Assembly (NCBI RefSeq): GCF_003024515.2
Contig: NZ_PYIX02000042.1
Span: forward strand, 1 to 33,350
DNA: 33,350 nucleotides
Direction: 5' to 3'
Source: Acinetobacter sichuanensis
GTDB lineage: Bacteria; Pseudomonadota; Gammaproteobacteria; Pseudomonadales; Moraxellaceae
The position numbers were made by a program, and so were the translations under genes. Of this stretch, positions 14,671 through 23,854 are shown piece by piece; the first letter of the stretch is position 1, and every line of letters begins with the position of its first letter. Under the pieces are notes generated by a model, which was not told the origin of the DNA, searched no databases, and was given only the letters and a program-made list of their open reading frames with translations.

Positions 14671-17514
14671 ATGGCTGAGAAAGTACCGAGCGCCCGACAT
14701 AATTGTGATTTAAATACGATGTTTCAGTTTTTCCAAGAAGAACTGGAGCGAAACTACGGATTCGTATTCAAGTCATCTGGTAAATATCAATTCGTGACCG
14801 TATTTGATGAAAAAGTGCCTTGCCTCACCGAATCAGATAACCCTAGTAAATCAAGTAGCAACAATGTCAAACCACGAGGGATGTATTGGATCTATCCAAA
14901 CATGAACCGTGATACTGGTGAATACTGGCCAGTACTCAAAGGACACCGCTTTGGTGTAACTGACATTGAAATCTCAATTGCTTTTGCTGACCACTATAAG
15001 AACGTAATCAAGCCTCAACGAGATTCAAACCCTAACTACAAACCACCAAGCAAAGAAGATGTTGATCGCCGTGTACGTGAGTTTGAAGAAGCTCAAAAGA
15101 AGCATCTACTTCAACAAGAAAAAGAGCTCTTAGCTGCACAAATCGCTATCCGTATTGAGTGGCAACGTGCTGGTAAAATTATTGACGATTCATTTTTTAA
15201 TAATAAAACTGGAAGCCTTCAGACCTTTAAACGCGACATTCGACAAATGCCGTATATGGTTGAAAAGAACCTAGAGCCATACGGCGCTAAAATCATGCGT
15301 AAAGATAACTTTACCCGTGATGAAGCCATTGAAGCAGTAAAGCGTGAACTTCCTGAATCAGCTACCAATCAACAGCTTCTCGTTGAAACAGTAGAGAATG
15401 TATTAGCGTATCAAAAGCATTTCATCAACTTTGAACCTGAGCTTGAGGGCGAAAAGAAAAAAGGCTTTGATTTACGTAAAAGCAGAGCTGTCATTCTTGC
15501 ACCGTTAATTGACACCAATAACAAAGTCGTCAATTTACAGCGTATCACCCACCATCGCCAAAAAAAGCGCAACAAAGAAACCAACAAGCTTGAAGAAGTA
15601 CTGCATAAGGGTAAGTACTTTTTTGATAAAGCCAAAACGAAAGATGCATTCTTGCCTGTTAGCAAAAATCCTGATGTTGGCTATGAAGTCTTTAACCCGA
15701 ATGCAAAGAACTATTTGATCAAGGAGGGTTGGGCAACAGCGATCAGCGCACGTAAGGCGTTGGATGCTGGTTTAGAGCTTGGTTTATTGGGTGAGGGTTT
15801 TACTGCAGAAAACACACAAGTTTTAGCGTCATACAGTAAATCCAATATCTCAAGTGTTGCTGAGCTTATCTGCAGTATCAATCCTGAAGCCAATATATTT
15901 GTTGGTTATGATAACGATGCTGGCCAAACGCTTGAGTCTGGTTTGAATCCTGGCTTACAAGAAGCTTGTCACAACTTTTCATTAAGTGGTGTGTTAGGTG
16001 ATGTGAGCAAACATGAAAATACACGTATCACCCTACCCCCGGTTTTCCAAAATAAATTATCTGTTTCTGATTGGGATGATGCTCGTCAATATTTAGGTGT
16101 TGAACGTTTAGCTGCAGAGTTGGCAAAAGAACTGAATAACGCCGTCAAACGTATAGACAACAAGATCCCTGAAGTTGCGTATGCAATTAACCGCTACAAC
16201 CGTCAACGCGAAGCTTATGCAACCAAGTTCCCTAATAAAGAATACCAACCGAATTACGGCATTGTGATTGCACAATCAGATGAAAAATATCTGGAATTGC
16301 AGAACATACGTGCTAAAAACCAAGCAAATATTGAAAATTACAACGCAAATATTGAAAAGCGTAAACAAGATCTATCAAAAGCTAACTATGATGGACCAGC
16401 TGGTACAGGTAGCACGAAATCCTATGCAAAACCAAAGTACCAACCGCCGTCATTTGATAAAGCATTTGATGATAAACCAACTCCAACCGCTACGGCACCC
16501 GTATCTACGCCCGTCATGACTCTTGAGGGCATTAAGTCTTATATGGAGATCCTTTCTGAAATTGATGTCACCAAAGTTCAAAATGATGTTTTGAAAGTTG
16601 TCGCTACTGCAGATGGCCATCAAAAGATTAAAGCCGGTGATATTGAATTCGAGAAAATGGGTGCCAAAGAACCAACCAGTAGCACAAACCCAAGTATGGA
16701 TAGCATGCAAAATACCAAAGTACATATTGATGTATCCAAGGACATCAACAAAGATACAGTTAAATTGCAGAGTGTGGATCGTTCGACCATTCCCGAACAA
16801 AATCTTCAGCAAGGTATCGATCATCAAAGCTACGCTAAGTCAGCTATCTTTACCGCTTTTTGGCTTCATTCAGCAGAAATGTATAAAGCTAGAAAGTTAA
16901 TTCATGAAGCTGGTATTAGTACTGCCGATGTTGAGGGTTCAATTGCTGTCGCTGAAGATAAGCTCAATAAAGCTCAGGAAGAAGTTTCTAAGAAGCGGTC
17001 GTATCCTGAACTTTTTGTGATTAGTGCGTCTGATAGCGAATACCGTGCGTCAATCATGAAAGTTTTATCTGATTTAGAGGCTGCACATCCAGAGTGGCAG
17101 AATCTCAAAACATTTAGAGAAAATCTTACTGATAGGACCATTGCATTTGATCAATTGAATCTGGATACATTGAAGATCAAAAACAAAGTAGTGCATTTGA
17201 TTGTCAGTAATGTGACCAATGATCAAAACTATCTAAAGGTTCAAGAAAGCCTCACCACCCTTTTAGATACATCGAACAGCTTGTCTTTGGACCGTCAACA
17301 AAAGTTCAATCTTGTGAACAGTCTAAGTAAAACATTAAACAACATGGCCAAACTGTTAGATGAACCACCAGTCTTCCAAAGACTGAACGATTTCTTTACT
17401 CGTTTTGAAAAGCGTGTAGATGATCTCGTTCTAGGTGATGGTCTAAAGCTGTATGGTATAGAACCGCAGAATTTAAACAAAACTAACGAACGTGGACAGT
17501 CGTTCGATATGTAA
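14671..17514 (+). CDS. Large TOPRIM protein, paralogue of the 559-aa protein
   Basis: A 947-aa protein. The N-terminal region carries strands like those of plasmid primases (GMYWIYPNMNRDTGEYW). A long charged helix follows at about 125-165. The TOPRIM part has YLIKEGWATAISARKAL (Glu352) and FVGYDNDAG (Asp414, Asp416), then SVSDWDDARQYLGVE (466-470 being SDWDD), which lines up with SDWNDFKCLYGVE in the 559-aa protein; both are followed by a helix ending in (N/Q)NAV. The C-terminal 440 residues are low-complexity and helical, with a Pro/Thr/Ala-rich linker near 590-615, and have no known domain. Probable role: primase or a related replication protein of the element. The start has only a weak GGA site. 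A strong terminator follows. Confidence 0.7.
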   Translation: MAEKVPSARHNCDLNTMFQFFQEELERNYGFVFKSSGKYQFVTVFDEKVPCLTESDNPSKSSSNNVKPRGMYWIYPNMNRDTGEYWPVLKGHRFGVTDIEISIAFADHYKNVIKPQRDSNPNYKPPSKEDVDRRVREFEEAQKKHLLQQEKELLAAQIAIRIEWQRAGKIIDDSFFNNKTGSLQTFKRDIRQMPYMVEKNLEPYGAKIMRKDNFTRDEAIEAVKRELPESATNQQLLVETVENVLAYQKHFINFEPELEGEKKKGFDLRKSRAVILAPLIDTNNKVVNLQRITHHRQKKRNKETNKLEEVLHKGKYFFDKAKTKDAFLPVSKNPDVGYEVFNPNAKNYLIKEGWATAISARKALDAGLELGLLGEGFTAENTQVLASYSKSNISSVAELICSINPEANIFVGYDNDAGQTLESGLNPGLQEACHNFSLSGVLGDVSKHENTRITLPPVFQNKLSVSDWDDARQYLGVERLAAELAKELNNAVKRIDNKIPEVAYAINRYNRQREAYATKFPNKEYQPNYGIVIAQSDEKYLELQNIRAKNQANIENYNANIEKRKQDLSKANYDGPAGTGSTKSYAKPKYQPPSFDKAFDDKPTPTATAPVSTPVMTLEGIKSYMEILSEIDVTKVQNDVLKVVATADGHQKIKAGDIEFEKMGAKEPTSSTNPSMDSMQNTKVHIDVSKDINKDTVKLQSVDRSTIPEQNLQQGIDHQSYAKSAIFTAFWLHSAEMYKARKLIHEAGISTADVEGSIAVAEDKLNKAQEEVSKKRSYPELFVISASDSEYRASIMKVLSDLEAAHPEWQNLKTFRENLTDRTIAFDQLNLDTLKIKNKVVHLIVSNVTNDQNYLKVQESLTTLLDTSNSLSLDRQQKFNLVNSLSKTLNNMAKLLDEPPVFQRLNDFFTRFEKRVDDLVLGDGLKLYGIEPQNLNKTNERGQSFDM

Positions 17515-17528
17515 AAGCAGATATGAAA

Positions 17529-17555
17529 AAGCCCCGAATATCGGGGCTTCTTTTT
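17529..17555 (+). terminator. Rho-independent terminator of the 947-aa TOPRIM gene
   Basis: AAGCCCCGA/TCGGGGCTT stem with loop ATA, then CTTTTT. It also faces the end of the converging Res gene. Confidence 0.92.
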
Positions 17556-17573
17556 GAGTCAATGTTTTCAAGA

Positions 17574-20417
17574 TTAGTGTGGCAATGTTGCCCTAAAATC
17601 CAATGCAAAATCAGTTTCACCACGAGGATCGCTATTAAAGAACTTGAAGCCTAAACACTTAATCTCTTTATAGCCCATACTCTCCACCTCTTTTAAGAAG
17701 CTCTTATAACCTTCGTCATCCTCTTCATCTGGATCAAAAATTACAGAACTCTCGTCACTCAAGCTGATCAGTACTTCTTCCTTCCACTCGTCATTCACCA
17801 ACAAATGACCGCCTTTAGGCTCAATCAAACATTGATAGTACATCTCTTGGTTCACCGTATCATTCACGATCAACATATAGTCTGGACTGAATCTACGGCC
17901 ATCAATAGGACTAAATAACCAGTAGTCTAGCTCATTACGTATTAAGTAAATTTCAGCATCTTTATATTGACGTTTAAGGGCATCAATTTGAGTCGAAATG
18001 AATTTTACGAATAGCTTCTCTTCACTCGTACCGTAGTTTTCACTATAAGCATACCAATCGGCACCCTCAACATTAAACTTCAGTTGTTCATTTGGGTGCA
18101 ACGATTGTGCGATCGCACGTTCGTCTGGAGCATTGACAGTGATTTCACCCGTATCAGGATTTTCAACAGGGAAAGCAACCAAGTAAATGTTTTTCTCTTG
18201 CTGAAAAACAGTAGACAGCGATTTAGGTTTAAAGGTTTTACTACCCGTGATACGTGGCATATGACGATCAATAGCCTTACGTACCTCAGGTAAAATTATG
18301 CCCAAAAGTAGCTGATATTTTTCATCAATGGTCAGATCGTGAATATCCTTATCTTCAGTATATGAATAGCGGATCTGATAAAGCGGTAGGTAGTTATCGA
18401 TTAATTCATCCATACTATCTAACCCAACGATATGCTCTCTTAGATAGTTAAATCTAAAAAAGTTCCCTTCAGTCGCAACGAGCGCCTTTTTCAAGACCGG
18501 TCGGCTAAAGTATTCTTCAGTCAGATCGATGGTTTTATGGTTAACTTCAGCTTGGATCTGATTCTGTTGCTTGTCGGTCAAGCTACCAGCATGCAATTGG
18601 TATGCACTGGCTTTGATTTCACGCTTAAAAGTCGTATCAATCTCAGAATCAGTCGTTTTATTTCTAAATTCTTGCTGATTGACTAAGACAAAACCTTTCT
18701 TATATGTCTCACTGTTCATAAAGTCAGATTTAAGCGTGATTGTGTGCTTTTCAGTGGATTTATTAATAATCCCTTCACCTAGAAGCTCTAACTTTAAGTT
18801 GTCGTAAAACGTGCCAGTCTTAACAAAGTGGTACATGAACGTTTCAAGTACACGCCCGTATTCATCAATCGCATTGTCAAACTTACGTTTGTACTGGTCA
18901 AACTCATAGCCATGTTCTTTATCAAACAAGTCAAGGTTATCATTATTCAAACGATATGATTTATGCAGTTTATATGGGCATAAACGAGCACCACGGCCAA
19001 TCAACTGAATATCTTGCAGCGATACTTTTTTCGCTGCAGAAATATCAAAGTGAATGATGTCATAGAGACTTAAAACATCCCAACCTTCTGTGAGTGCATC
19101 AACTGAAAATATCACCCGATTATAGTTTTTAGGATCATCTAAAATCGGCAACAAAGTTGAATTGGTTTTATCCGTTGAGTTGTAAACAAACGTGTTATCT
19201 GAAGAAAAACGAATTTTAATTTCAGAAATAAATGATTTTAAACCATCTCTATCGCTGATCGTGGATAGACCAGACTTCGGAGAGGCAATCCAAGCAAACA
19301 TTTGACGCAAGAAACGAAAGCTATCTTCAGCGTCTTGCAAATTAGTCTGATTGGTTTCACTTAGCTTTTTCAGATAATCTAAATCTTGTGGCTTAAGTGA
19401 ATTAATCACCTTATGGAAAAATTCACGGTCTAGCTTGCTTTGTTTAATGTTGGTTGATTTCACCAATATAATTGGGTTGATCGTGACTTGCATATCACGC
19501 TCAGCGAATAAACGTCTGTATTCACTCAATACAACGGCATTAATCACCAATAAGCGTTTTTGATCGGCGATCTGAGTTTCAGTGTTGTAAAGGAAGCAAA
19601 CCGCTTTACTGTAACCTTCCTTATTGAATCTCAAGAAATCGTATTTATAGACTAATTTGTCCTGATACTTCCTATGGATGGCACTATTGCCCAAGTCAAC
19701 AGTAGCAGTAAACTCCAGCAAAAGATTATCTGGCCGTGCCTTGATTGCAGTATTGACCGAAGTTTCCCAATTGGTAATCGCTTCATCATCTTCTTTTATC
19801 TTCTTACGTGTATTCACGTTAAGTCGATGCGCTTCATCTGCAATCAGAACAATTTTATTATTCAAGAAATCTTCTGCAGACAAACCATTTTCTACCTCAT
19901 TCACAAGTTTGTTGTAGAGGAACGCCGTACTTAAAAACATAAAGTTAATAGCGTTGCCTTGTGAATCTGGAAAGAGTTTGATTTCTTTAACAGGAATAGA
20001 ACGTCCATTGATTTTCACGCCGTTCTTATTGAAAAGATACTTTTCAAATTGCGGATCAATAAAGTTCATATAGGCCTGTTCAATAATCTGCAATTGATGG
20101 ACCATAAATATGAAATTACGGTAGCCTTTCTCATATAAAAAGAGAATAACAGCAGCCATGGTGAGCGTTTTACCGGCACCAGTTGACATATTGAAAAGTA
20201 AGTGTTTGGCTTTAGTCGGATCTTGATCATAGATCCAGATAAAATGCTTTACAGCCTCTTCTTGATACCCCCTTAAAGTACGCGACAAGTTATCAGTGAT
20301 ATAGCGAGGGATAGTAAAGTTTTTAGCCCACTCAATGTATTCACTGTCGTTTTCAATACGATAATATAGGAAGTCTTTTAAGGTATCTTTTACCAATGTT
20401 GGGCTTAATCTAGACAT
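17574..20417 (-). CDS. res: Type III restriction enzyme, Res subunit
   Basis: A 947-aa protein starting at ATG 20417, which overlaps the end of the Mod gene by 8 bases (coupled translation); longer in-frame starts lie inside Mod. The SF2 helicase core is complete: GYQEEAV (Q-motif region), Walker A STGAGKT (78-84), DEAH (194-197), a TAT-type motif III (EFTATVDLG) and motif VI LIGRGARLCPY. The C-terminal nuclease domain shows RRFSPDYML followed about 20 residues later by CLIEPKGG, the PD...ExK signature of Res endonucleases. Res needs Mod for recognition and cleaves after ATP-driven sliding between two sites. No stop or frameshift is visible, so the gene looks intact although its partner is not. 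Confidence 0.9.
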   Translation of the reverse strand: MSRLSPTLVKDTLKDFLYYRIENDSEYIEWAKNFTIPRYITDNLSRTLRGYQEEAVKHFIWIYDQDPTKAKHLLFNMSTGAGKTLTMAAVILFLYEKGYRNFIFMVHQLQIIEQAYMNFIDPQFEKYLFNKNGVKINGRSIPVKEIKLFPDSQGNAINFMFLSTAFLYNKLVNEVENGLSAEDFLNNKIVLIADEAHRLNVNTRKKIKEDDEAITNWETSVNTAIKARPDNLLLEFTATVDLGNSAIHRKYQDKLVYKYDFLRFNKEGYSKAVCFLYNTETQIADQKRLLVINAVVLSEYRRLFAERDMQVTINPIILVKSTNIKQSKLDREFFHKVINSLKPQDLDYLKKLSETNQTNLQDAEDSFRFLRQMFAWIASPKSGLSTISDRDGLKSFISEIKIRFSSDNTFVYNSTDKTNSTLLPILDDPKNYNRVIFSVDALTEGWDVLSLYDIIHFDISAAKKVSLQDIQLIGRGARLCPYKLHKSYRLNNDNLDLFDKEHGYEFDQYKRKFDNAIDEYGRVLETFMYHFVKTGTFYDNLKLELLGEGIINKSTEKHTITLKSDFMNSETYKKGFVLVNQQEFRNKTTDSEIDTTFKREIKASAYQLHAGSLTDKQQNQIQAEVNHKTIDLTEEYFSRPVLKKALVATEGNFFRFNYLREHIVGLDSMDELIDNYLPLYQIRYSYTEDKDIHDLTIDEKYQLLLGIILPEVRKAIDRHMPRITGSKTFKPKSLSTVFQQEKNIYLVAFPVENPDTGEITVNAPDERAIAQSLHPNEQLKFNVEGADWYAYSENYGTSEEKLFVKFISTQIDALKRQYKDAEIYLIRNELDYWLFSPIDGRRFSPDYMLIVNDTVNQEMYYQCLIEPKGGHLLVNDEWKEEVLISLSDESSVIFDPDEEDDEGYKSFLKEVESMGYKEIKCLGFKFFNSDPRGETDFALDFRATLPH

Positions 20418-21858
20418 TAGGTGCACCATAAAACTTATCAGTGAGCGCAATCTCTTCCTGAGTGACTTTGAATTTTGAATCCAACATATCTGCATGGTTT
20501 AGATATAGCTGGTTTTCATCCAAAACTTGCAATAAAAGCACTTTACGATCGTCTAGTGATAAAGCCCTAAATGATTCCTCACGCTCAAAGTCTTTTTTAT
20601 CAAACCAAAACTTTAAAAAGGCATTCTGAGCCATTTCATTATAAATACTGTCCAGCTCACCTTTACTTGTTGCAGCCAAGATTCCATCTTGATAGGCCTG
20701 GTTATAGCGCTTCAGTTCAAAATAAACAAATGAACCGCCACCATTCCAATTTACAAGTTTAGAGATACCGCCGTCCTCACCGTTTATTACGCGTTTTAAG
20801 CGTGTTTTGGTGATTTCATCAATATAGTCCATCTGCTCAATCGCAATCCATTTGCGACCCAATTTATGCGCCACAGCAGCCGTAGTACCCGAACCTGAGA
20901 AAAAGTCGAGCACAAGATCTCCTTCATCCGTGGCGATCTCAATAATACGCTGTAAAAGTAGTTCTGGTTTTTTCCCATTCGGGAACAATACACCACCCTC
21001 TTTTGTTAAATTGTTCAGCGGAAAGCCATCCCAAAAGGTGCCAGCTTTTTCAAGCTTGAAGATATATTTCCCTCTTTTGACCGCAATATCACTCAACCAA
21101 GCAATTTGATCGCACTTGGCACCCTTGTAATAGACAGTCGTTACCTTATTTTTGTTTTTTCCAGATCTAGGCACATATTCAATGCTTAATAGCTCATGAT
21201 CCCCGGTTACACCTTCCATCACGCGTGTTCTAATTGAGCTTTGAGCATTCGTGTCGCGCATAATCTTATCAAAGTACTTCAGATAGCATTCAGCTTCAGT
21301 CAGGTTTTCTTCTTCCATCACCTTTTTGATCGGCTCTAGAACCACACCTTTATGCGTATAAACCTCAATCGGCTCACCTGAACCATCTGTTAATGTCTTA
21401 ATGTGCTCTTTGGTACCAACGCTTTTTAAGATACGCGTATACTTCCAGCTCTTTTTAAGCTGCTTCATGGTTTCTAGATATTCAAACAATTCTACTTCGT
21501 CATAGAAATCGTTGAACTTTTTAAAACCATTCTCACTATTCATATTTTTGGTGTAAATCAAAATATATTCGATATTTTTCTTCAGGCGCTTGTCTTCGCC
21601 ACCACCAGAAGCACCAGACGTTTGTTTCATTTTTACTGAAACTTGGTTTAAGTAGTTTTCACGACCAAAGACTTCATCTGCTAAAACTTTTAGATATGCT
21701 TGTTCATTGTCATCACATTGAATGAAAACCAGGCCATCTTCTTTGAGCAAATCCTTTACGACTTCCAAGCGATTTTTAATAAATAATAACCAAGAAGAAT
21801 GTGTAAATGTGTCGTTATATTTGAATCCATCGTTCTCAGTATTGTATGGATATATATA
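20410..21858 (-). pseudogene. mod: Type III methyltransferase Mod, 5'-truncated
   Basis: Similarity to Mod (beta-class N6-adenine methyltransferase) begins abruptly near 21850. The in-frame codons read YIYPYNTENDGFKYND and lead into SSWLLFIKNRLEVVKDLL, a typical Mod sequence, but the family's catalytic DPPYNT has become IYPYNT and everything before it is missing. There is no ATG in frame; the first possible start is TTG 21768, giving 452 aa. The rest is well kept: FIQCDDNEQAYLKVL, a target-recognition region (about 80-240), and the AdoMet motif DFFSGSGTTAAVAHKLG (288-304). Full Mods are about 600-650 aa. Upstream DNA is very AT-rich and unrelated, so the 5' end was probably removed by deletion or insertion. 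Any product could bind AdoMet and perhaps DNA but should not methylate. Confidence 0.85.
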
Positions 21859-22148
21859 CCTATATTTAATAAAAATTAAATAATTTATTGTTTTATAAAT
21901 AAATATAAATATTAAAATTACATAAACAGAATATTACGTTAAATTAATAAAAGATCTATGGCTATTTTGACCGTAAATTTACACTGATAGTTTTCTAAAA
22001 ACAGTAATAAATACAAATAGAATTTTCTCTCGAGATACTAGCAAGTGATTCGAGGTGAGAACATCTAAACATCTGACTAAAGTTCAGTGATTGACCTAAG
22101 CTATTCAATCATTTTAGTGTACTAACACTGCTTTGTTAAAAATGATGA
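21859..22148. other. AT-rich junction region
   Basis: Stretch between the broken Mod end and the next small gene. It is extremely AT-rich near 21850-21960 and holds no ORF of note. I cannot identify IS ends or target-site duplications. It is probably a rearrangement scar. Confidence 0.4.
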
Positions 22149-22382
22149 TTAGGTCGTATAAAGTTGTTTTTTTAAGCGGGCTATGCGGTTTCTAAACCCT
22201 TCTATACTACGTTCTAAACGTGCATAGCTTGCTGTATTTTTATCTTTGCGACATGTTTGGATATAGCTAAATTCTTTGAGTTCTGCCTCAAGTTCTTGAA
22301 TTTTTAGTACCGTGGCAAGTTTTTTATCCCATTGAGCTAATAAATTGGCTTCTCTGTATTTGAAATAGTCTTCATCGATCAT
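22149..22382 (-). CDS. Small coiled-coil protein
   Basis: A 77-aa protein starting at ATG 22382, with GAAGGA six bases upstream; a longer frame upstream has no such site. It is almost entirely helical, with heptad-like Leu/Ile spacing (ATVLKIQELEAELKEF, then YARLERSIEGFRNRIARLKKQL), suggesting a helical hairpin or coiled coil. It has no membrane helix and no known domain. It sits alone in the scar region between the broken type III locus and the type I island and resembles small coiled-coil proteins of unknown role found in prophages and islands. Confidence 0.55.
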   Translation of the reverse strand: MIDEDYFKYREANLLAQWDKKLATVLKIQELEAELKEFSYIQTCRKDKNTASYARLERSIEGFRNRIARLKKQLYTT

Positions 22383-22519
22383 TGCCGTCCTTCTTTTAAT
22401 TCGCTCATAAAATAGGCATATCAACCCAACCCTACGATAACATAAGCAATTAATTAATATTTCATTATATATGCCGGCAATAAACCATGACTAGCAATTA
22501 ACTTCAAATAATTACATAA

Positions 22520-22875
22520 CACGCCCTGTATGAGTTTGTAAAAAATTCACCATTAGCAAGTGAAATTCGTGGGTACAAGTTCGTTTTGATATTGGTGAAA
22601 AAATACAAGAACTTCTTTCCGTTGCCGAAGATCAATTTGAGCAATATAAATCAAAACGAACAACTATTTGGCGAAATAAACTGATCAATACTATGAAAGG
22701 TTTATTGAATGAATGCTTACCTCAAGCTCAATATTCAGCTATATCATCTACTGTTACCTTATCTGATGATATATTCAAAAATATAAAACAAGGTATGGAA
22801 GATGAAGGACTGTGGAATGAGGAATTAGAGCAAAAGCTTTTTTTTGCATCTCAAATACAGCTTTCATATTTGTAA
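22520..22875 (+). pseudogene. Frameshifted 3' fragment of an unknown gene
   Basis: Two adjacent frames look coding. From 22520 the first reads HALYEFVKNSPLASEIRG, with a stop just before it and no start codon. The second runs from about 22573 (VQVRFDIGEKIQELL) through ATG 22693 to the stop at 22873. Joining them at 22571-22573 needs one lost base or two extra bases and gives a continuous, protein-like sequence of about 118 residues. Amphipathic helices dominate (EDQFEQYKSKRTTIWRNKL). The 60-codon frame from ATG 22693 is therefore probably internal to the old gene. I do not recognise the family. Together with the broken Mod it marks a degraded segment. Confidence 0.5.
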
Positions 22876-23095
22876 TCTATAAGGGAGATATTAAATTTCC
22901 CTTTTTATAGCTTACGATAGGCTTACATTGCACAAACTTCCTGAAAAGCCATTCATTGATATTTTATGTATAAGTTGCTGTTTTGTAATTACAATATTTT
23001 AAATTTAAGCTCACTTATGCCACATACCTTAATCAGTTTATAAATTATATGGAAGAGTTCCCCCTTACCGAATTTCCACCGCTGAAACAAACTTG

Positions 23096-23854
23096 TTATA
23101 AAATATCAAAAAACTTCACAGCCATGTTATCTAATCTCTCTTTCACTACCTCCCAATCAGGCATAACTTGATTCAATAGTTGGTAGAAACGCTCACTATG
23201 ATTATGTTCAACCAAATGACAAAGTTCATGCAGAATCACATAATCAATGCAGATTGTAGGCGCTTTAACTAGATGAGGATTGAGCGTAAGTAAACCTGAT
23301 GGGGAGCAGTTTCCCCACTGTGTTCGCATGGTCATCAAACGAATATCAGGGTAATTTTCAACCCATAAAGCTTGTTCTAGAATATGTTGCAAACGTGCTT
23401 CGAATATGACTTTTGCTCGGATTCTATACCATTCATTTAAATAAGATTTAATACTTTCAAGACCCATATCCAAGGTGTTTACTTCCAATCTTCCTCTTAG
23501 AAGTTTTACACCTTTTGGCTTGGTATCATCATGAATCACTTTCAATTGATATTGTTTACCTAAATAAAAGTGGCTTTCACCACTTTTATATTTGCGAGGC
23601 GTGATAAATCTACTTTGTTCACGGAACTCTCGTAATTGTTTATAGATCCAACGACTACGCTGCTTTACCGCTTCAATAATTGTTTGATCATCTGTATTTA
23701 ACGGTGTTGATACAACCACCCGACAATCAGCATAGACTTTAATCAGTATCTTTTGAGTACGACTAGGACTTTCAAGCACCTCAAAATCAATAATTTCATC
23801 ACCATAAACAATGCTTAACTTTCTCTCTGGCAGCGTATTCATCCTAGAGCCCAT
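23096..23854 (-). CDS. YgjP-type (DUF45/M48-like) metallopeptidase
   Basis: A 252-aa protein of the YgjP/DUF45 family. The zinc site is clear: DYVILHELCHLVEHNHSERF carries HExxH (HELCH) and the third ligand His in HNHSERF. Upstream is the family-typical RTQWGNCSPSGLLTLNPHL, with WG(N/S)C. The N-terminal half is beta-rich. The gene overlaps the end of hsdR by 11 bases; a second ATG at 23842, just after the hsdR stop, is an alternative start. Such genes are often annotated directly after hsdR in type I loci, which suggests a role linked to restriction, for example control of HsdR level by proteolysis, but this is inference. It is the last gene of the unit. Confidence 0.85.
   Translation of the reverse strand: MGSRMNTLPERKLSIVYGDEIIDFEVLESPSRTQKILIKVYADCRVVVSTPLNTDDQTIIEAVKQRSRWIYKQLREFREQSRFITPRKYKSGESHFYLGKQYQLKVIHDDTKPKGVKLLRGRLEVNTLDMGLESIKSYLNEWYRIRAKVIFEARLQHILEQALWVENYPDIRLMTMRTQWGNCSPSGLLTLNPHLVKAPTICIDYVILHELCHLVEHNHSERFYQLLNQVMPDWEVVKERLDNMAVKFFDIL

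Noticed and set aside
15411..16900. Several open frames of 60-125 codons within the 947-aa TOPRIM gene
   Set aside because: They are out-of-frame shadows with odd composition, no ribosome sites, and lie within a gene with clear motifs.
20418..20495. A longer Res start inside Mod
   Set aside because: The extra residues are the Mod sequence in another frame; ATG 20417, overlapping the Mod stop by 8 bases, gives a natural start.
21841..21865. GTATATAT near the Mod junction as another copy of the GTATATAC motif
   Set aside because: It differs from the core, lies in very AT-rich DNA, and is part of the broken Mod frame.
22693..22875. A stand-alone 60-codon gene on the plus strand
   Set aside because: The frame is coding-like well before its ATG and continues a neighbouring frame across one indel, so it is better read as the end of a broken gene.
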